The translations under genes were made by a program, and so were the position numbers. From assembly GCA_030760725.1 (NCBI GenBank), contig JASWHV010000013.1:33824699-33888698 (forward strand): 64,000 nt of DNA. The letters run 5' to 3'. This stretch comes from Neostapfia colusana (taxonomy: Eukaryota; Streptophyta; Magnoliopsida; Poales; Poaceae). Every line of letters begins with the position of its first letter. Position 1 is the first letter of the stretch. Under the pieces are notes generated by a model. The model did not search any database. It was not told the origin of the DNA and saw only the letters and a list, made by a program, of their open reading frames with translations. Positions 1-10,148 of the stretch are shown here, piece by piece.

Positions 1-1
1 G

Positions 2-1820
2 GTCGCTTATGGATCACGGCAATTACGGAATCATGAGCAACATTATCCAACTCATGATCTCGAGCTTGTTGCCGTGGTATTAGCTTTAAAGATGTGGAGA
101 CATTACCTATTGGGAAATCTGGTTCATCTATACACCGACCACAAAAGTTTGAAGTACATATTCACTCAGAAAGAGTTGAATATGCGACAACGGCGATGGT
201 TGGAGCTGATCAATGACTATGAGATTGAAATTCATTATCATCCGGGAAAGGCAAATGTGGTTGCCGATGCACTCAGCCGGAAGTCTAATATTCATAACCT
301 GACCATGACGCCGCTAGAAGAGGAAGAACCAAGTCTCTACTTGGTTCCATATGGAGCTCTACATAACCTGGCTCTCGTACCCACAATAAGAGAGGAGGTC
401 ATGGAAGCTCAAAAGAAGGACAAGGGCATGGCTCATATCAGAAGGTGATTGAAGAGCGGGGAGATGAAATATTTCCGGTTAGATGATGAAGACACCCTAT
501 GGTTCAAGAACCGGATAGTCGTACCCTGTGATATGAGGCTGCGGAAGAAAATTTTGGATGAGGCTCACTTATCCAAATTTTCTATTCATCCTGGCAGCAA
601 TAAAATGTACCAAGACCTCCGGAAGAAATTTTGGTGGGCATGTATGAAGCGTGAAGTTGCAAAATACATTTTAGAATGTGATACGTGTCGAAGAGTTAAG
701 GCCGACCATGTGAAGAAGTCGGGCCTGCTGCAACCGTTACAAATACCGGCATGGAAGTGGGAAGACTTGAGTATGGATTTCATCGTTGGGTTTCCGATGA
801 CCTCCCACCACCATGATTCGATTTGGGTTGACTGATTAACCGAATCGACACGTTTCATTCTGGCGCATACCAACTACAGCGCCAAGCAGTATGCGGAGTT
901 ATACATAGCACGAATCTTATGCTTGCATGGAGTTCCCCATACCATTGTCTCCGACAGAGGATCGCTGTTCGTGTCCCGCTTCTGGTAACAGCTACACGCA
1001 TCCTTGGGAACGAAATTGATTCAAAGCTCCGCGTACCACCCTCAAACCGATGGGCAAACTGAGAGGGTGAATCAAATCCTTGAGGATATGCTAAGGGCGT
1101 GTGCCATCCACCATGGTAAGAGCTGGGATGATCACTTACCATTGGCAGAGTACTTGTATAACAATGGTTATCAAACGAGCATAAAAATGGCACCTTATGA
1201 AGCTCTCTACGGCCGGAAGTGACGCACACCCTTGAACTGGTGTGAATCTGGCGAGAGACTTATTTACGGGATTGATCTCGTAAATGAAGCGGAAGAGCGG
1301 GTACGGCTTATTCAAGCAAACCTTAAAGCCGCTCAGTCCAGACAAAAGAGCTATACGGATAGGAGGTGTCGTCCTCTGGAATTCCATGTTGGTGACCACG
1401 TATACCTCCGTGTATATCCTATGAAGGGCATCCACCGGTTCGGAGTGAAAGGAAAATTAGCTCCGCGTTTTATCGGTCCCTTCTTCATCATTGAAAGGTG
1501 TGGACCCGTGGCATACCGTTTGGAGCTTACCGGTAGCCTTAGCCGGAGTTCATAACGTCTTCCACATATCTCAGTTGCAGAAGTGTTTGAAAGTTTGAAC
1601 GGAGGTTCGCACGGGAGACATAGCAGATTTGAAGCCGGACCTCACTTATGTTGAGCGACCAACCCGGATAATTGACGAGAAGACTCGCGAAACAAGAAAT
1701 CGGACGTTGGGATTTTTCAAAGTGCTATGGGAAACTCACACGTCCGAGGAAGCTACATGGAAAAGCGAGGAGTATTTGCAACGCAATCATCCGGAGTTGT
1801 TAGAGGCTTATGTTGAGTAG
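2..1820 (+). pseudogene. pol: F1 pol relic: RNase H, integrase, chromodomain
   Basis: This is the C-terminal half of a Ty3/gypsy polyprotein. The first ~450 bases encode the end of RNase H (YTDHKSLKYIFTQ, then NVVADALSRK). Next comes the integrase zinc region (H...H...CDTC, about 560-700), the catalytic core (DFIVGFP; HPQTDGQTERVNQ) and the GPF-type tail (GKLAPRFIGPF). A chromodomain-like end with EEATWKSEEY (1640-1815) marks a chromovirus of Tekay/Del type. The frame is broken by stops at about 446, 833, 986 and 1220. An extra base near 1529 shifts the frame, and a further TGA lies near 1596. Compared with relatives, a few bases are also missing before the stop near 833. The protein would have acted in the virus-like particle and nucleus to copy and insert the element; it is dead here. 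Confidence 0.88.
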
Positions 1821-1870
1821 TTGTCCTCTCCACATTGTCCTTAATCATGAATCTCGGGATGCGATTCTTT

Positions 1871-1885
1871 TTAAGGGGGGAGGAA
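1871..1885 (+). other. polypurine tract of F1
   Basis: A run of A and G (ttaaggggggaggaa) lies directly before the LTR start TGTAAAAG at 1886, where plus-strand DNA synthesis is primed in LTR retrotransposons. The position, between the pol stop and the LTR, fits exactly. Confidence 0.85.
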
Positions 1886-4800
1886 TGTAAAAGTCCCAAA
1901 ACTTGTAAATAAAAAACTTGAGCTACGAATAAAGTTGAGTTTGAATACAAGAAATGGGACTTGCAAAAACTTTTCTTTACTCATGAAAGTGTTGGTGTGT
2001 GCAATAAAGCTTTGAATTCAGTTTGAATTAAGAGGGTCACTTCAAAATGATGAAGGGCATTTTCAAAAGAGGAAATTCAAACTGTTGTTTAAGAAGTTGT
2101 ATTTGCAATGGCCAATTGAAGCATCAGAGGGCATAATTGAATTCTTCAGGTTCAAATTATGGGGAAGGCAAACTTTGGGCAAATTTGGAAGTGCTTTGAT
2201 AGATATATCAAAGGGGCTTGTAAATTTATTACAATTTTGAATTTAAATTTGAAACTGTGGCACAACTTGTCAAATGGCCAAATGGCTTTTGAATTTGGAT
2301 CCCTCATAGCTGAATTTGCAATGTGTCAAAAGTTGGAGATCTATTGGGGCTGAGAGGAGCTGTGGGCCCCAGTTGTCATTGAGAGGGGAGCTCAAAACTT
2401 ACTGCCTAAGTCTTACTCTCGGGTAGACACGAACTCGATCAATGCACGGGCGCCACCGAGCCGCACCGGAACCTCCCCGTGGAGCCACCTCCCGCTATGT
2501 GCGCTGGGCTGGCGACAAGCTACTGCTCTCGGCAACGTGTGAAGGGATCAGTTCGCCCACCGAACGGAGGCCTTTGAGTCGGTTCTCCCTCGCACGACAA
2601 AAAGACCGAGAACGCTGCCGCCTCGGGCTATCGACCGGGAGCCAGGAAAAACCGAGCGTGCAGAGGCCAGCCAAGCACAGCGTCCAGCGAGTTGCTGCCT
2701 CCCCGACTCGAAATTGGCTCGTCGCCGCGGCGACTTAACCTCACAGAGGGTTGGGGTGCTCGTAGACAGCCTAACCTAGGCACTTCCACGCCCAAGAAAG
2801 GCCACCCCCGGACGTGCTGGTGAACCCTTCTGCTCACCCCCAAGCCTCCAGTCGAGCTGTGAATCACCGAAAACCAATTTGGGAATTTTCCTTCGGAGGC
2901 CGCAACCCGACCTTCCGGTACGAAATCTAGAAATTCTCCGTCTGTTCTTAATCTTTGGTCACGAAATTAGGCACAGAGGAGCTAAGCTAGATGGCGGTGA
3001 TCTCCTCTTTTGAAACCCAGTCGGAAGCCGACGAGAGGCGAAGTATTTTGATGTTCTCCGAGCACAAAACCGGAACTACGATTCGGGCGCACGGTGAAAG
3101 CCAAGTAGCCGCTGTTTTCATGCTTGGTTGAGCTTTCGCCGAGCTTTCCTAGCCTCCCAAGATGCTGTAGAGCCAAAAACCCGAGAGCTTGGCGGTCTAG
3201 GACCGCCGGGGGACGGTGCCGAACCTCTCCCGAGGCCGCCGCACCTCGCCGGCCTACTTCCGGCCACCGTCGGCCCGAGAGCACCGCACCAGTGGATTGC
3301 TCATCCCTGAAAACCCCCAGGCAGCAAGTACCGAACCGGGAGAAGGCGCGGGAAAAGAAAACGGCCCGAGGAGGAAGAAGGTCCGGCGGGCACAGCGTGT
3401 CAGCGACGGAGGGTTTAAACTGCTGATAGGCTATGGTCCCGGGATCCTTTGCGACAGTGCGGGAAGTGATACTGTGGCCCCGTGTGGTCTGTCCCAGCGC
3501 ATGACACGTGGCCCGCTGGACCCACCCGCAGGATTTAAACAATTCCCGATTTAATTTGAATTCCAGATTTAGTTCAAACTTTAGATCCTCATAACTTTTG
3601 CTAGGAAGCTCCAAATTTAGTGATTCAAATTGGGCTGGGTTTAGGATGAAAAACTCTATCCAAGTATGCAACCCAATTTGCATGAAAACCAATAGAAAAT
3701 TCTGGAAAATTCTTTAAACTTTTCAGCAAAACAATTTTTGAGGGAGTTTGGTTCATCCAAAAATCCCCAAATTTTGCCAGGATATTCTTTAGGGTATTAG
3801 GAGACTCCTGTAACAGTTTCAGCTCATTTGGAGTTGATTTATTCTAGGTAATTCTGATTTCAAGTTTCTGTATTCAAATGAGTACAGAAACATTTTCAGA
3901 GAATTTCCAAAACTTGGAAATTCAGTTCTGGGCATGTAGGAAATTGTAGTTCACTTGAATTGCATGAAAGTGCAAAGTTATTCAGAATTAATTCCTTTTT
4001 GCCTAAATGCTTAGGGAATTGATCTGGGTGATCTACTTAGTGAAATATTCTGAATTTTGGTCCAGAGGACTTTCTTGTGATAAGAAACTCACAAGAAAAT
4101 TTCCAGCTCCATTAGAGCCTTGGATCAGTAGTGTTCTGTTCAACCAATTAGGTGATCACCACCCAAGTGATGAACCTGACTTCTCACTTGATGATAGTGC
4201 TTAAACACACACCCAAACCACTAGCACCAGTGTCATTTTAAATTCTTAAACAGAGTTCCAGTTTTAAACTTGCATTTAGCACTTGTTAGCAAAAGTTTTA
4301 TAATTAAACATGTATGCATATTCATAACGTGTAGTGATTAAACGTGGGAAAGTGAAGAAGGAGAAGTTGAGCTTGGATCAAGAGGCAAGAAGGCAGTGAT
4401 TCAGCTTCAAGTCAGCACCAACTAACTTCATAATCATCTGACTTTAGTCACCTGCAAAACCAAGGCAAGCCCCGGTTTGCATTTAAGTTGTTTTCTAAAG
4501 TTTTTACTTTTTTCACTGCTATGGGTCAAAGTTTGTATGTGCGTTAGGTCAAAAATATTTTATACTCCACTTGCATGACCAAAAAGAACCCTGGGATCAA
4601 GGGTAGAATGGTTTCATCACTGTAGAATAAGGCCGTGCTAAATAGGCTAGGACATCCGGTTGAAGACGAGTAGTTGGAAACTACTCGCTAGTTATAGTTC
4701 AGGATTTTATAAGTGTGGTTTGAAGGGAGAGGCAAACTAAAATTTAAATTTCTAATGATGAGACCGGGCAGAGGGGTTAGGCAGCGACAAGACGAGGTCT

Positions 4801-5873
4801 TGGTCGAGTAGATATGTCTGTGTCGGTTAAGGACCGATGCGTGTGCCGCATCTAGGAGCAAGTATTGAGTTGTGTACCGGATGCTTACTGATATATGGGA
4901 ACCAGGAAACCGATGTACCAGGTTCACTGGGTTGTAGAGGCATACCACATCGTCTCGTTAGACCTATGAGCCTGAGACGGCGAGACCGGTTCTACAGTCT
5001 AGTGTCCTGAGAAAGGTTGCCACATACGATGTAATGAAGGACGCCAGATTTGGGTCTTCAGAGGCACGCGTATGTCTCGAGTTATCCGGGTAGTGTTTGA
5101 TTCGAATCACCGTCCCTCGCGGTTATTGAGTACCGCTTGCTCCCATGTTTTGACGTAGTAATCAACTTGTGTGGAAACAGTTTGCAAAGTTTAATTGCTG
5201 CTATGATTACTGTAAATTGCATGAAAACCTTGTTTGAAGTAGAGATAGAGCAAACTAAAGTTATTTTCCACCTTGGGACAAGTAACATTGGAATGAAGCG
5301 TTTCTTGTTTGATTGTGGAGTTCCAATGTTGCTTGGTGCAAGGTCACTACTATTATGGCTAAAATCAGAAAGTTAAGGATGAACTCGTAGGCGAGTCTTT
5401 TCACAAATTACAGGATTAGGTCTTAAGTTACCCTCATGTAGAGTTGCATGCTTTAGGAGAGACGGTTAAGTCTTGTTGAGCCTTTGTGCTCACTCTTGCT
5501 ATATAGGTGGTTTTGCAGGTTAATACAACGCTATAAAGAAGGTTGTCCGGTGAGACTCGGAAACGTCTGAGTCATGTTCCACATGGAGGACCTAGCCGCT
5601 GCCATGTCTTCGTGTTGCTAGCGAGAGGAGTCCGCGGGCTAGACCTCTTCTCGAGTGCTGTCTAGTTATTTAACGTGAGCTGTTTATAGACTTCCGCTGT
5701 AGCTATTTTATGTAAATTATTTACAAAGAACCATTGTAAGCTTCCGCTTTTGATTTATGTAATACATTGCTCCTTATATGTGTGCTGTTGGGTGCCGCAT
5801 AACACGGCACCACCCAATGCGATTCCCGGGCGAGTCGCCCCGTCCCTATGAGTGACGGCGGGGTCCCGTCACA
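1886..5873 (+). repeat. F1 3' LTR (about 3.99 kb)
   Basis: Begins TGTAAAAG after the polypurine tract and ends CCCGTCACA where F2a sequence resumes. The 2,400-3,500 part is GC-rich, with ORFs on both strands that I regard as chance. It holds a perfect inverted repeat (9-base arms, 3-base loop) at 4667-4687, shared in kind with F2 and F4. A GCAAG donor-like site (caaggcaagcc) lies near 4462, and an acceptor-like ttttgcag near 5510-5518. The last ~90 bases (gttgggtgccgc...) match LTR ends of the F2 type. I see no host gene in this stretch. Confidence 0.85.
4667..4687. other. perfect inverted repeat in F1 LTR
   Basis: Nine-base arms cgagtagtt / aactactcg separated by gga. Versions of the same palindrome occur at equivalent places in the F2 and F4 LTRs. 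This may be a transcription-factor site or an RNA hairpin; its role is unknown. Confidence 0.7.
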
Positions 5874-7675
5874 CTTGCTCGATTTTACTTGGGTCCACAG
5901 CGATGCCTTCCGCTGAAATAATATGCCCAAGAAATGGCACTTTGCTGATCCAAAACGCACATTTATTGAACTTTGCTTAAAGCTTGTGATCTCTCAACCG
6001 TTGGAGTACAATACACAGATGTTCAGCATGTTCTGCTTTTGACTTTGAATAGACCAAGATGTCGTCGATGAAAACCACGACGAACTTGTCTAACTCCGGC
6101 ATGAACACATGGTTCATGAGATACATAAAGTGATCCGGAGCATTAGTCGATCCAAAGGACATGACAACATATTCATAAAGACCATATCTTGTCGATAACG
6201 CCGTCTTAGATACGTTTTCTGCCCGGACTTTTATCTGGTGATACCCGGACCGAAGATCCATCTTGGAGAATACCTTATAACCCACTAATTGAACAAATAA
6301 AATATCGATGCGTGGTAGTGGATACTTATTCTTAATAGTGACAGCATTTAGTGGACGATAATCTACACATAGTCTCAAAGTCTGGTCCTTCTTCTTCACG
6401 AAGAGTGTGGAACAGCCCCAAGGTGATGAACTTGGGTGTATAAAACCTTTGTCCATGAGGTCGTTAAGCTGCCCGTTCAATTCTGCTAGCTCCTTTGGTG
6501 CCATTTTATATGGTCGCCGAGAAATAGGTGCTGTTCCCGGTGCTAGTTCAATCTTGAACTCAACATCACGTTCGGGCGGCATGCCCGGCAAGTCTTTGTG
6601 AAACACATCTGGATATTCACATATCACTGGAATATCCTCAAGTTTAGGAGCTTCAATCTGATGCACCAATGCAACTCATTGTGATGGATCCACAAGGTTC
6701 AATGTGTTGCAACCGTGTATTAGGGAATTCAGTTGGACAGTCCGAGAGCTGATGTCAAATATAGCCCCATAATGTGTCAACCATGACATCCCCAAGATAA
6801 TATCAATTCTTTGTCCTTTGAGTATGATAAGGCTCGGAGGATAGATGTTTCCACCCAAACATAAAGGTGCCCGTGAGACCATCTCATCTGTTGATATCTT
6901 GCCTCCGGGTGAGCTGATATGAAACGGATGCTAAACTGTGCTAAATGGAAGATTATTCTTCAGCACATAGTCTCTGCTAATAAAATTGTGGGTGGCTCCG
7001 TAATCAAACAACACGAAAATGGGCTGTTCATGTAAAGTGAACATGCCCGCCAAAACTGGCTCGCCTTTAGCAATGTCCTCAATAACAGTGTAGTTAACCC
7101 TGCCAGCTTTTGAAAGATTCTTCTTTGAATGTTCATGATGCTGATCTGAGCATTGACGATACAACACACGAGTGTGACTCTGCTCAGCACCACGACGGTT
7201 TCGTGTTGTAGAAATTCTCAGCTCTCTACTAACACGAGGTGGAGATAAACTGTGCACAGCTGGTTGTGGTAGGGTTGCACAAACAACTTCTGATAGCTGC
7301 TGTTTAGGTGGAGGCTCATAAGTGATCAACTCCAGCCGTGGTTGTGAGAGTTCCACCACAGGCTGAATTTGTTGCCTAACTGGCGAGTAATACCGCATTC
7401 GATAGTTTGGACGAACCTCGATATCACTGTCTGGCGGTATACTTCTTTTTAACTCCGCTTCACAACGGAGATGCATGTCTTCCTTAATGGTAGCGGCATT
7501 TACCAACTCATTGTAAATACCGTTATTGAACAAGGTCACTTGTTCTTTAAGATCGACATTCAAACCTCGGAAGAAATACTCGCACTTCAACGCTTCCGAG
7601 TCTACCATATGAGTGGCGTATTGTATCAAGTTCTCGTACACACTCCTTTCTCCTTGCTTTAATTCCAGAAAATCT

Positions 7676-7692
7676 TGATACTTTGTTTGAAG
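7676..7692. repeat. left target-site duplication of Au SINE
   Basis: The 17-mer tgatactttgtttgaag is repeated exactly at 7873-7889, as expected for LINE-type insertion. F2b has a single near-identical copy near 37830. Confidence 0.92.
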
Positions 7693-7872
7693 AAAAAAAA
7701 AAGAAAGGGCAGCCCGGTGCATGTAGCTCCCGCTTGCGCAGGGTCCGGGGAAGGGTCCGACCCATTTGGGTCTTTTGTACGCAGCCTTTCCCTGCATTTC
7801 TGCAAGAGGCTGTTTCCAGGACTCGAACCCGTGACCTCATGGTCACAAGGCAACAGCTTTACCGCTGCGCCA
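7693..7872 (-). mobile_element. Au-type SINE inserted in F2a gag
   Basis: A ~180-base tRNA-derived SINE in minus orientation. On the minus strand it begins atggcgcagcggtaaagctg (pol III A box at 7862-7872) and has a B box GGTTCGAGTCC at 7819-7829. A conserved body with tcggacccttcccc and gggctgccctttc follows, ending in a T-rich tail (7691-7706 region). I recognise this as the Au SINE family known from wheat, Aegilops and other grasses. It is flanked by 17-base target duplications, and the sister element F2b has the uninterrupted site. It has no coding capacity and would have moved with LINE enzymes. Confidence 0.92.
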
Positions 7873-7889
7873 TGATACTTTGTTTGAAG
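7873..7889. repeat. right target-site duplication of Au SINE
   Basis: Exact second copy of the 17-mer at 7676-7692. Confidence 0.92.
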
Positions 7890-9508
7890 AAGTCCCGAAC
7901 AAATGTGACGTGCCCGGGAAACATCCTGGAATTCATCCCACGTCACCCGATGACCTTTGGGACGAGTTGACATGTACTCTGCCCACCAAACTCCAGCAGC
8001 TCCGTGGAGTTGTTGAGTGGCAAATAGAGGCTTCTGATACTCATCACACTCAAGCATATCAAACTTGGCTTCAATACAGTGGAGCCAATGAGCCGACTCC
8101 AACGGTTCTTTCGCTTCCGAGAAAACCGGTGGTTGTCTTGCTAGAAAATCCAGATAAGTGCTTGGCGGGGGATTTTGCTGTAGTGTCTCCTGTCGTATGC
8201 TTTGTCGCAGCAACAGATCCAAAGACTCAGTCATCCTTGCCAAGATTTCCGCCAATCCGGTTGATGATGTCGGCACTTCTTGTCGTGGCGAATTACTTCC
8301 GCCGTGACTCGACTCACCAACCTCACCCCTGGAATGAGAATGATCCATGCTGCAAAAGTGAGCAATTTACGGTTAAAATTCAAAGTTTAAACTCAACTTG
8401 AATTCAAAAACATAACAGTAAAAGCATCACATAGATATTGCAGCACTACACAATCTAACCCGGGTTTCGACAATTCTGATATCAACAAATTTTAACAAGT
8501 TTGTCCAAACCCTTAATTCCAACAGAAGGACAAACTGAAAAATAACTCAAGAACATGTTATGGAGCTTAGAGAAGTCTAAAACATCCCTGTCAACAACAA
8601 GTCCTAAGTTACATAGGCAATAAGCACTACTCTGTCCAGAATGACCAATAGGTCATAATCCCAGAATTTGAATGTAACAATGGCAATTTCATGTCTCAAG
8701 TTGAATATAGAAGTCATAGTTAACTTCAATATCTTTCCAGCGGGTATTCATTTGCCTTCATATCAGTTCTGGATCAAAAGTTGTGATATTTCAAAGTTAA
8801 CAGAAATCTGGAACAATTTTGACAGCACCTCCTTTGAAAGTGGCTTTTTGTCCGCAAGATTTCATACAATTAAACTCCAAATCTGGAGAATCTTTGAACT
8901 ACAAAGTCGTAGCAAAATTCCTAAAATTTCGAACAGTGTATTACATGACCCTTAGAAATTTTTCTATAGAAAGTTATGGTCAAAATACAGAAATTTCTAG
9001 AGAGCATTTTGTGTCTGCCCTGTTTTTGAGCAGTTCACACTCATCTGAGAATTTGATCCATTTGGAGGGTAATTCTGATCTGGAGTTCTACAGAAGCGCT
9101 TTATAAGACTTCAAAATCTTTCCAGAAATGTATTGCTCACATCCATTGGTCCAACCAAACAAAAGTTATGTCCTGTTAAACTTCAGCAAAAATTCTGCCG
9201 AAATACAGGGGAGGTTATTCCTAAGTCTTTGTGAATAAATCTATACCCCCAATTGACTCTTAGTTCAATATAGGAGTTCATTACCCCCTAATAGAATCCT
9301 AGACTCCAAATTTACTATTTTTATTTTTAAACCTTCTTTTTCATGCGGTTCAAAACACATCACGGTACTACATTTCCTCACCAAATTAAAATCCTATCCG
9401 GATTTATACCGGCATATACGTCTCAAGTGGTGGCACTAAAACGATCACTCACAAACGTTTTCTACACGGCATGTACTACTCGTGGTTAAGGTACCTGCAG
9501 AAAATCAC

Positions 9509-9975
9509 TCAATAATTATGCACACATTGGTTTGTCATTTCAGGCAGGTCAATATCATAGTAAAAACATACGCCTCGTATCATTGCCATACGGGCTGTCC
9601 TTGAGTCAAGCCACGTCTCAAGGTACATGATCGGGTTATTCACCACCCGACGGGGGCTCCACACCTTTGCAATAAAGCACACTGATGGAACAGTGCTTTC
9701 GTATTCCTTATAGGGCATGAAGAGTCCTAGAGAACATACTTCGTGTTACAAACCACATGATGGGGTCTCCTACTCTTGCCCCCGGGTTTGCGCACTGGAG
9801 GCTAGTGCCATTCATATGTCTCTAAGACATGAAGAGTCTTAGAAAACATATTCACTTCCCATTCATTGCTGAACGGGACATCCCACACTACTTTCCTGGT
9901 ATGGGGGAGCTAACCGAAATTGATCCGCTTTCAGTGGCGTTCCTTACCATTCTTACCTCCACGTAGGTCCGTCAT
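9509..9975 (-). pseudogene. decayed leader ORF upstream of gag in F2a
   Basis: Between PBS and gag, F2a has coding-like sequence that is matched in F2b. The clearest block (9509-9718) reads VWSPRRVVNNPIMYLETWLD, followed by SRTARMAMI and CFYYD, and ends NQCVHNY. A possible start ATG lies at 9975, just behind an acceptor-like attcag. From there the frame has a TGA after about 14 codons and changes before 9718. I do not recognise the protein family. Its place corresponds to ORF0 of elements A and B, but I see no sequence similarity to them. Function unknown. Confidence 0.5.
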
Positions 9976-10131
9976 TACTGAATTGAAATACTGAAGAGTA
10001 ACACACTGTTAGCTTGCCACCTTAAGTAACTATGCTATTTATAATCCTTATGTGGGCATACTATACGTTTCTCACTCGTATACTCCTAAGTTTTCAAAAA
10101 TGTGCTCTTTTCATGCGTGCTATTCCCAATG

Positions 10132-10145
10132 TGGCTCTGATACCA
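10132..10145 (-). other. F2a primer binding site (initiator Met tRNA)
   Basis: On the minus strand the LTR end is followed within three bases by TGGTATCAGAGCCA. This is the usual plant primer site complementary to the 3' end of initiator methionine tRNA. Confidence 0.92.
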
Positions 10146-10148
10146 CGC

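Larger units (their letters stand above)
1..5873 (+). mobile_element. Ty3/gypsy chromovirus F1 (3' portion: pol relic + 3' LTR)
   Basis: The element enters from the left window edge already within RNase H. It continues through integrase and a chromodomain to a polypurine tract and one long LTR that starts TGTAAAAG and ends CCCGTCACA. At 5874 the sequence changes abruptly to the middle of an antisense RT gene (F2a). The simplest reading is that F1 inserted into F2a, with the other half of F2a and the F1 5' LTR left of the window. The F1 target duplication would then start at 5874 (cttgc); its partner is outside. The LTR end resembles those of F2 and F4, so F1 belongs to the same broad lineage. 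Confidence 0.85.
5874..8348 (-). pseudogene. gag-pol: F2a gag-protease-RT relic
   Basis: Starts at the ATG at 8348 (MDHSHSRGEVGESS), which lies one base after a strong acceptor (cttttgcag|c). Gag carries the retrotransposon Gag core (ARQPPVFSEAKEPLESAHWL...). A decayed zinc knuckle follows near 7130-7170 (YRQCSDQHHEHSKK; two of four metal ligands absent). Protease follows, with its active-site DSGA changed to DYGA (near 7000). RT has FVKKKD, LRSGYHQIK and an intact FIDDILVYSK (about 6060). Damage: the SINE plus its target duplication (197 bases) shifts the frame, and in-frame stops lie at about 6931, 6676 and 5977. The frame upstream of the SINE and the one downstream differ by exactly the 197-base insertion, so gag-pol was one frame before it landed. 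RNase H and integrase are absent. Confidence 0.88.

Noticed and set aside
3124..3692. Overlapping ORFs of 60-236 codons on both strands in the GC-rich part of the F1 LTR
   Set aside because: Arg/Pro/Ala-rich readings in several frames at once, no domain, and the equivalents in other LTRs are not conserved as protein.
7795..7873. tRNA gene on the minus strand
   Set aside because: The A and B boxes belong to the Au SINE; the flanking 17-base duplications and T-rich tail show it is a retroposon, and no full cloverleaf is present.
9940..9975. Possible histone H4-tail likeness (GGKNGKE and basic residues) in the F2 leader ORF
   Set aside because: Too short and low in complexity, with only scattered Gly/Lys matches. 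Unlike the H3-like block it is not supported by a contiguous identical core.
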